Below are positions 59,991-64,000 of a DNA stretch of 64,000 nt, one piece after another (position 1 is the first letter of the stretch; each line of letters opens with the position of its first letter). Below the pieces are notes generated by a model, which did not search any database, was not told where the DNA came from, and was given only the letters and a program-made list of their open reading frames with translations. Position numbers and translations under genes: made by a program. This DNA is from Carallia brachiata. Taxonomy: Eukaryota; Streptophyta; Magnoliopsida; Malpighiales; Rhizophoraceae. Where the stretch lies: NCBI GenBank assembly GCA_021464245.1, contig JADCRB010000016.1:7602129-7666128 (forward strand), given 5' to 3'.

Positions 59991-61555
59991 TTCTTCTGCA
60001 GTAAGTAAAGCACTTACAAATGTAGGTCGAGGATCTTCCGGAGAGCCAAGATTGACCTCCTTGAGTTCATCAACAGTTGCTTGGCCACCATCTTCAAGTT
60101 CCGGGGGAGCCTCCTTTACTTCACCGTCTGATGAGTCGGAATCAGCCTCCTCGCTAATTGTGACATGAAATGTAGAACCTCTGACTTCACCTTCTTTGTT
60201 TGACTGGATAAGCCTGTCTTGTTTGGTGGTGGTGGTGATGGCACGTGCATCAGCTGCTCGGCTTCGGCTCTTTAGCGTGATCCGCACAGGTGACTTCTCC
60301 TGATAGCCTAAGCCAGGTCGGGACTGTGATGTTTGAGAAGCGGCGCCATGTGTGGACGGCAGCGTACCCATTGTGCTCGGGTTTGAGAAGTCATAGCCTG
60401 CCTTTGCCAAAAGCTTGTATGCATTAGGATCAAATCCTTCATGTGTTCTTCTTTCTGGAAGTGAGCCGCCTTCGACTGCCCCCGTGTGTGGTTTGACGAA
60501 GCCTTTTAATGGTTTTGAACAAAACCGGCTCAATCTTTGGTATCGGCAGAGTGTAAGTCCCTTCAGGTTGTGCATCTTTTGTGGGTTGGCTATGTCCTTG
60601 CTCCTGTTTAGATCAATACAATAAGAGAAAGGGGGTTGACCTTCTGAGCGTCGTGACTTCGGCACATAGCGTAGGACTGGAGTGGAGCTTGAAGATGCAA
60701 CATCCTTCGGACGAAGTTCAGCAGGCTGTGGCAGCTTTTCATTTGTTGGAGCCTGGGGTTGGCATTGGCAGGTTCTTCGACAGCTTTTCCCTTTTTGTGG
60801 ATGCCCCCAGTCCAAGGCTTTTGATGGAATGATCTCCGGATTGTCTGTGTCGGTGTAGAAGACTGCATCCGCCAAATGTGATTCAGCATCATCGAACGGC
60901 TTTAAGTCAGCATTGACCTTTTGAACGCCACCATTGTAGTACTTGAAGCACTGATGCAGGCTTGAGAGCACAACTCCATTTCCATGAATCCACGGTCGTC
61001 CTAGCAACATCTTATATGTGGTACGTGCATCAATCACATGAAATAGAGTGCTAGAAGTGAGATTACCGATAGTTAGCTCCAAGCGAATCATCCCAATTGC
61101 TTTCTGTCCTCCTTGATTAAAGCCATGAATCATCAAGCGGCTGTCTGATAATTCATCAATGCCGATGCCGAGCTCCTTTATGGTGGATTTTGGGATAATA
61201 TTGACTGCGACCATCGTCGATCAGAATACGTCGGACCTTCTGTTCTCACATAGCCTGATACATACAGCGGCCGATTGTGGGGTTTGGACCCCAGCAGGAG
61301 ATCCTCATCTGAAAATGAGATAGCAGAGTAACATCCGACGTGATTTTGGGCCGTCTGTTGCTCCGTCGAGTTAGAATTATTTGATGGCAGAGGTTCAGCT
61401 GAGGTATGGAGAGTGCTGCTGACTTGATTTTGCCACACTTCTGTTGATTGCAAAGCTGTAAACAACTGAGGGTTAGCGAGCAGGGTTTGGAGAGCTTCAT
61501 ATACCTTCTCCGTTGTCGACTTTTTGTTGTCGAGCGGCTCCTTACGGTGTGTCAC
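59991..61555 (-). pseudogene. Protease and linker region of the retrotransposon
   Basis: A long open stretch of the minus strand contains the retropepsin-like segment (VNIIPKSTIKELGIGIDEL, LLGRPWIHGNGVV) followed by a linker toward RT. Upstream text (61555-61178) reads in another frame. The shift falls at about 61206-61216, at the aspartate-glycine active-site motif, so protease is disrupted. Confidence 0.85.
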
Positions 61556-61951
61556 TCTTCTGATGGTTTTGAAGTGATGGTGGTCTGGTTTGCAGAGTTA
61601 TGCCTTCCTGGTCCAGAATGATTTTATTCTGGCTTTTGAGCTTCATGATTAGCTCCTTCAGGACGAAACACTTCTCGGTTGGATGACTTACTATCCGGTG
61701 ATATTTGCAGAATCTGGATCGCTGACTCGATCCTTTTCATTCGGCCGCTTGCACTCTGGGAGTTCGATCAGCTTCGCCTCCAAGAGTTGTTCAAGAATGT
61801 CGGGACGTCTGAGTCGGGAATGGATACTGCTTCTGCTCCAACTCTCGCAATGTCACCTTCCGCCTTTCCTGTTGTTTTGGCTGAGTTATTTGGGTCGGAG
61901 GATTTACCTTAGCTTTGGCGCCCACTTTTACTGGTGCGGCTTCAACAGTCA
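61556..61951 (-). other. Broken gag-protease junction of the retrotransposon
   Basis: The minus strand is expected to hold the end of gag here, but all frames are interrupted. I could not identify a CCHC zinc knuckle. Plus-strand frames over this stretch are shadows. Confidence 0.5.
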
Positions 61952-63230
61952 TCACTTCTTTTCCTTTTCCGGACTGTTGGGTTTCTTAATCTCCCTTCTG
62001 CCCCCTTGCTGGTCCAACTGGATGGGAACCGTGCCTCCGGAAGTCTGGATGCTTATCTCCATATCATGTGCGGCGCGTCCCAGTTCTTCGAAGTTCGGGG
62101 TTTGACACCCTGCAGGATGTATAACAGCTCCCAATGCATTCCCTGGATGCACATCTCACGGCAGAAGTCTCCGTCAGGCGATCTTTGCAGTCCAAGCTGA
62201 GGGCACGCCATCTGTTGATGTATTCGACAACGGGCTCTCCTTTCCTTTGTTTGGTGCTGGTAAGCTCCATCATACTTACCGTCCTTCGAGTGCTGAAAAA
62301 TCTGTTGAGGAACTCTCGTTGTAGCTGTTCCCAACTGTCGATCGATTCTGGTTCAAGATTTATGAACCAGGTGAAAGCGGTCTCCCTGAGTGAACGAACA
62401 AATTGCTTCACCAAGAGATCTCCATAAGTCCCTGCGTTGTTGCAGGTTTCAACGAAGTGGGCGATGTGCTGTTTGGGATCGCCTCGTCCGTCAAATTGTT
62501 GAAATTTGAGCGGTTGGTAGCCCAATGGCATGTTGAGACTTTCGATCCGTCTGGTATACGGTTTGACGTACATCTGTGATCTTTGGAAGGATGTAGCTTG
62601 TTGCAGGCGGATCGTATTAGTTATCATTTCCTGCAATTGTTGAACAGATAGCGAAGCTACAGAATTTGAGGGTGGCAGCTGTGTAGAACTACGACGTCGG
62701 CTGGTGTGGCTTCTGGAGTGAAACCGGGTGGATATGGTTGCTCATCGCGGATCTCGGGATCAATTTGGATCAGGACTTTTCCTTTCAGAGCGGCGATCTG
62801 TTGATCTTTTTCCTCCACGACTCTGATCAGCTGCAAAATTTTGTTCTCCAATTCTGAAATTTTTTCTGTACTGGTTGTGTTGGTCATCATGACGGCAACA
62901 GATGAGGCTCCGAAAGACTGGGGGAGAACTCTTCTGATTCTCTGTGTGGATCTCTACAGAATGAGTTGGATTCTGTTGAGCAGGCTTCGTCGTGTTGCCC
63001 CCGACTTCGATCGGGGTGGGTGATCGACTCCTCCATGCGGCAAGAGAGTCAGGGGAGAGATCCTGTTGTGCAAGCTGTGGACTCTCCATTTCGATATTTT
63101 GTCGGGTTTGGACGGCAAGAAATTGTGTCCGTCCCCGGGTTTCTGGACCTGCGTACCCAGGTAGGGTAGTTGATGCAGGCAATGGAGCCGTTGCCTTCTT
63201 GTTGGTCAGCAGTTGTACTTTTTCGGTCAT
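61952..63230 (-). pseudogene. gag remnant of the retrotransposon
   Basis: It starts at 63230 (MTEKVQLLTNKKATAPLP). A coiled-coil-like stretch (KISELENKILQLIRVVEEKDQQ) follows near 62870-62800. The retrotransposon gag domain covers 62636-62150 (FDGRGDPKQHIAHFVETC, FTWFINLEPESIDSWEQL, EYINRWRALSLDC). The frame changes several times (near 62650-62760 and 62150), so no full gag is encoded. Confidence 0.88.
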
Positions 63231-63248
63231 TTGATGTGCTGAACACCT

Positions 63249-63330
63249 GTAAAATTTTTTTTTTTTTACTTTTTACTTTTTTACTTTTTTTACTTTTACT
63301 TTTTTTTTTTTTTTTTACTTTTTTTTTTTT

Positions 63331-63371
<41 letters not shown>

Positions 63372-63400
63372 CTCGGCTCTTTTTTTTTTTTTTTTTTTTA
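63249..63400. repeat. Homopolymer-rich leader of the retrotransposon
   Basis: About 150 bases of T runs broken by ac on the plus strand, so A runs broken by gt on the element's coding strand. It lies between the primer-binding-like site and gag. The frames over it (poly-Lys or poly-Phe) are artefacts. Confidence 0.9.
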
Positions 63401-63429
63401 AGGAACAAGAGATGGGAGGTGAAGATGTC

Positions 63430-63450
63430 CCACCGAGCGTGCCAAAAATT
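63430..63450 (-). other. Primer-binding-like site
   Basis: Directly inside the 5' LTR the minus strand reads aatttttggcacgctcggtg and continues gggac. A tttggcacgc...gtgggac text of this kind follows the 5' LTR in several plant Gypsy elements. I have not matched it to a particular tRNA. Confidence 0.6.
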
Positions 63451-64000
63451 TGTAACGCGTAAATTTCGAGTCTAAAACAATTAAACTCGAAAATACAAAA
63501 AAATTACAAATAAAAATTTAAAATAAAAGAAAATTTACGTGGGGTCGATCTCCGTAGATCCTCCGATTAGTGTTCCTTTTTTTTGACTCCGTCAAGGACT
63601 GCATGAGCTTGATTTTGACAGAAATAATTTCACAGCTTTTTTGAATTGGGTAGACTGAAACTGGATCTGATTTGGACGTTTAGACTACGATTAAGAACCG
63701 CAGAGACCTGATCTGAGCCGATCTGACTTAATTTCACCGAGGGTCGAAGGGACTTGTTCTCGGATGAGCTGCCTGGATTTTGCTGAGGGCCGTATGAGAC
63801 TTAATTCCAGCCGGATTTGTAATATTTTGATATTTTCAGGTCTATATTCTCATAAATTCAGATTAGGGCGATGGAGAATATAAATTAAAAATAATTTAGA
63901 AATGGAAACAACAAATTTTTTGGGTTTACCCCTGAAATATCTCTAAAAAGGAGTTAGGAGAGTATACTGCAGAATAAAAGCACGTATGAAAAGAAGAAAT
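63451..64000 (-). repeat. 5' LTR of the retrotransposon, cut by the window edge
   Basis: It starts at tgtaacgcg and aligns with 55157-55722 of the left LTR, with many substitutions and small indels (clearest in the first 60 bases). Only about 550 bases are visible. The far end and target duplication are outside the window. Confidence 0.9.

Larger units (their letters stand above)
55157..64000 (-). mobile_element. Decayed Ty3/Gypsy LTR retrotransposon, Tat-like, truncated by the window edge
   Basis: Direct repeats beginning tgtaac at 55157 and 63451 are its two LTRs. The coding strand is minus, so the right LTR is the 5' one and runs off the window. Order on the minus strand: 5' LTR, primer-binding-like site (tttggcacgctcggtgggac), A-rich leader, gag, protease, reverse transcriptase, integrase, then two extra frames, then the 3' LTR. 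RT before integrase marks Ty3/Gypsy. The absence of a chromodomain after integrase and the extra frames suggest the Tat branch. Multiple stops, frameshifts and an internal deletion make it non-autonomous. The LTRs differ at many sites, so the insertion is not recent. Confidence 0.93.

Noticed and set aside
61679..62427. Several overlapping plus-strand frames of 77-140 codons
   Set aside because: They lie opposite the gag region, whose minus-strand reading matches a retrotransposon gag domain.
63049..63475. Lys-rich and Phe-rich frames
   Set aside because: Produced by the homopolymer leader of the retrotransposon, not proteins.
1..64000. Prokaryote-type features (CRISPR arrays, operons, riboswitches)
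   Set aside because: The window is plant nuclear DNA with introns throughout. The tandem repeats found are microsatellites, minisatellites or transposon-linked and lack regular unique spacers.

Overview
This is a window of nuclear DNA from a flowering plant, almost certainly a dicot. The evidence is GT-AG introns throughout, AT-rich intergenic DNA full of small transposon relics, and proteins that read closely like Arabidopsis families. I cannot name the species.

Layout. (1) 2.5-8.3 kb: PUMP2, a mitochondrial uncoupling carrier (+ strand), tail to tail with GIL1, a DUF641 protein (- strand). The GIL1 frame is broken by two one-base gaps. (2) 8.4-20.7 kb: a gene-poor stretch with a Tourist-like MITE, a Helitron-like element carrying an internal minisatellite, a Mutator-type fold-back MITE, an Au-like SINE and a hAT-type element. 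(3) 20.7-23.6 kb: SR45a, an RS/RRM splicing factor (+). (4) 24.7-30.7 kb: cytosolic alpha-glucan phosphorylase PHS2 (-), 15 exons, with a one-base gap that creates a stop, and a SINE in intron 1. (5) 33.8-36.0 kb: a CRCK-type calmodulin-binding receptor-like cytoplasmic kinase (-). (6) 38.2-41.6 kb: a plastid PHT4;5/ANTR6-type anion transporter (-). (7) 45.2-46.9 kb: an intronless OCTOPUS-like DUF740 protein (+). (8) 47.8-50.1 kb: an NPF8 (PTR1/PTR5-type) di/tripeptide transporter (-). (9) 55.2-64.0 kb: a decayed Ty3/Gypsy LTR retrotransposon read on the - strand, running off the right edge.

The genes are independent nuclear genes, not an operon. From memory, PUMP2, GIL1, the CRCK kinase and the DUF740 gene are near neighbours on Arabidopsis chromosome 5 (about At5g58930 to At5g58970). 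The window therefore looks like an expanded version of that block, with SR45a, PHS2 and PHT4;5 lying between its members.

The most unusual feature is inside the retrotransposon. Between integrase and the 3' LTR, in sense orientation, lies a WUSCHEL-related (WOX) homeodomain reading frame of about 131 codons with one frameshift, followed by an intact 178-codon frame of unknown type. The same element has lost the catalytic part of reverse transcriptase and most of RNase H, so it could not have moved by itself. Its LTR carries two strong palindromes just upstream of its TATA box.
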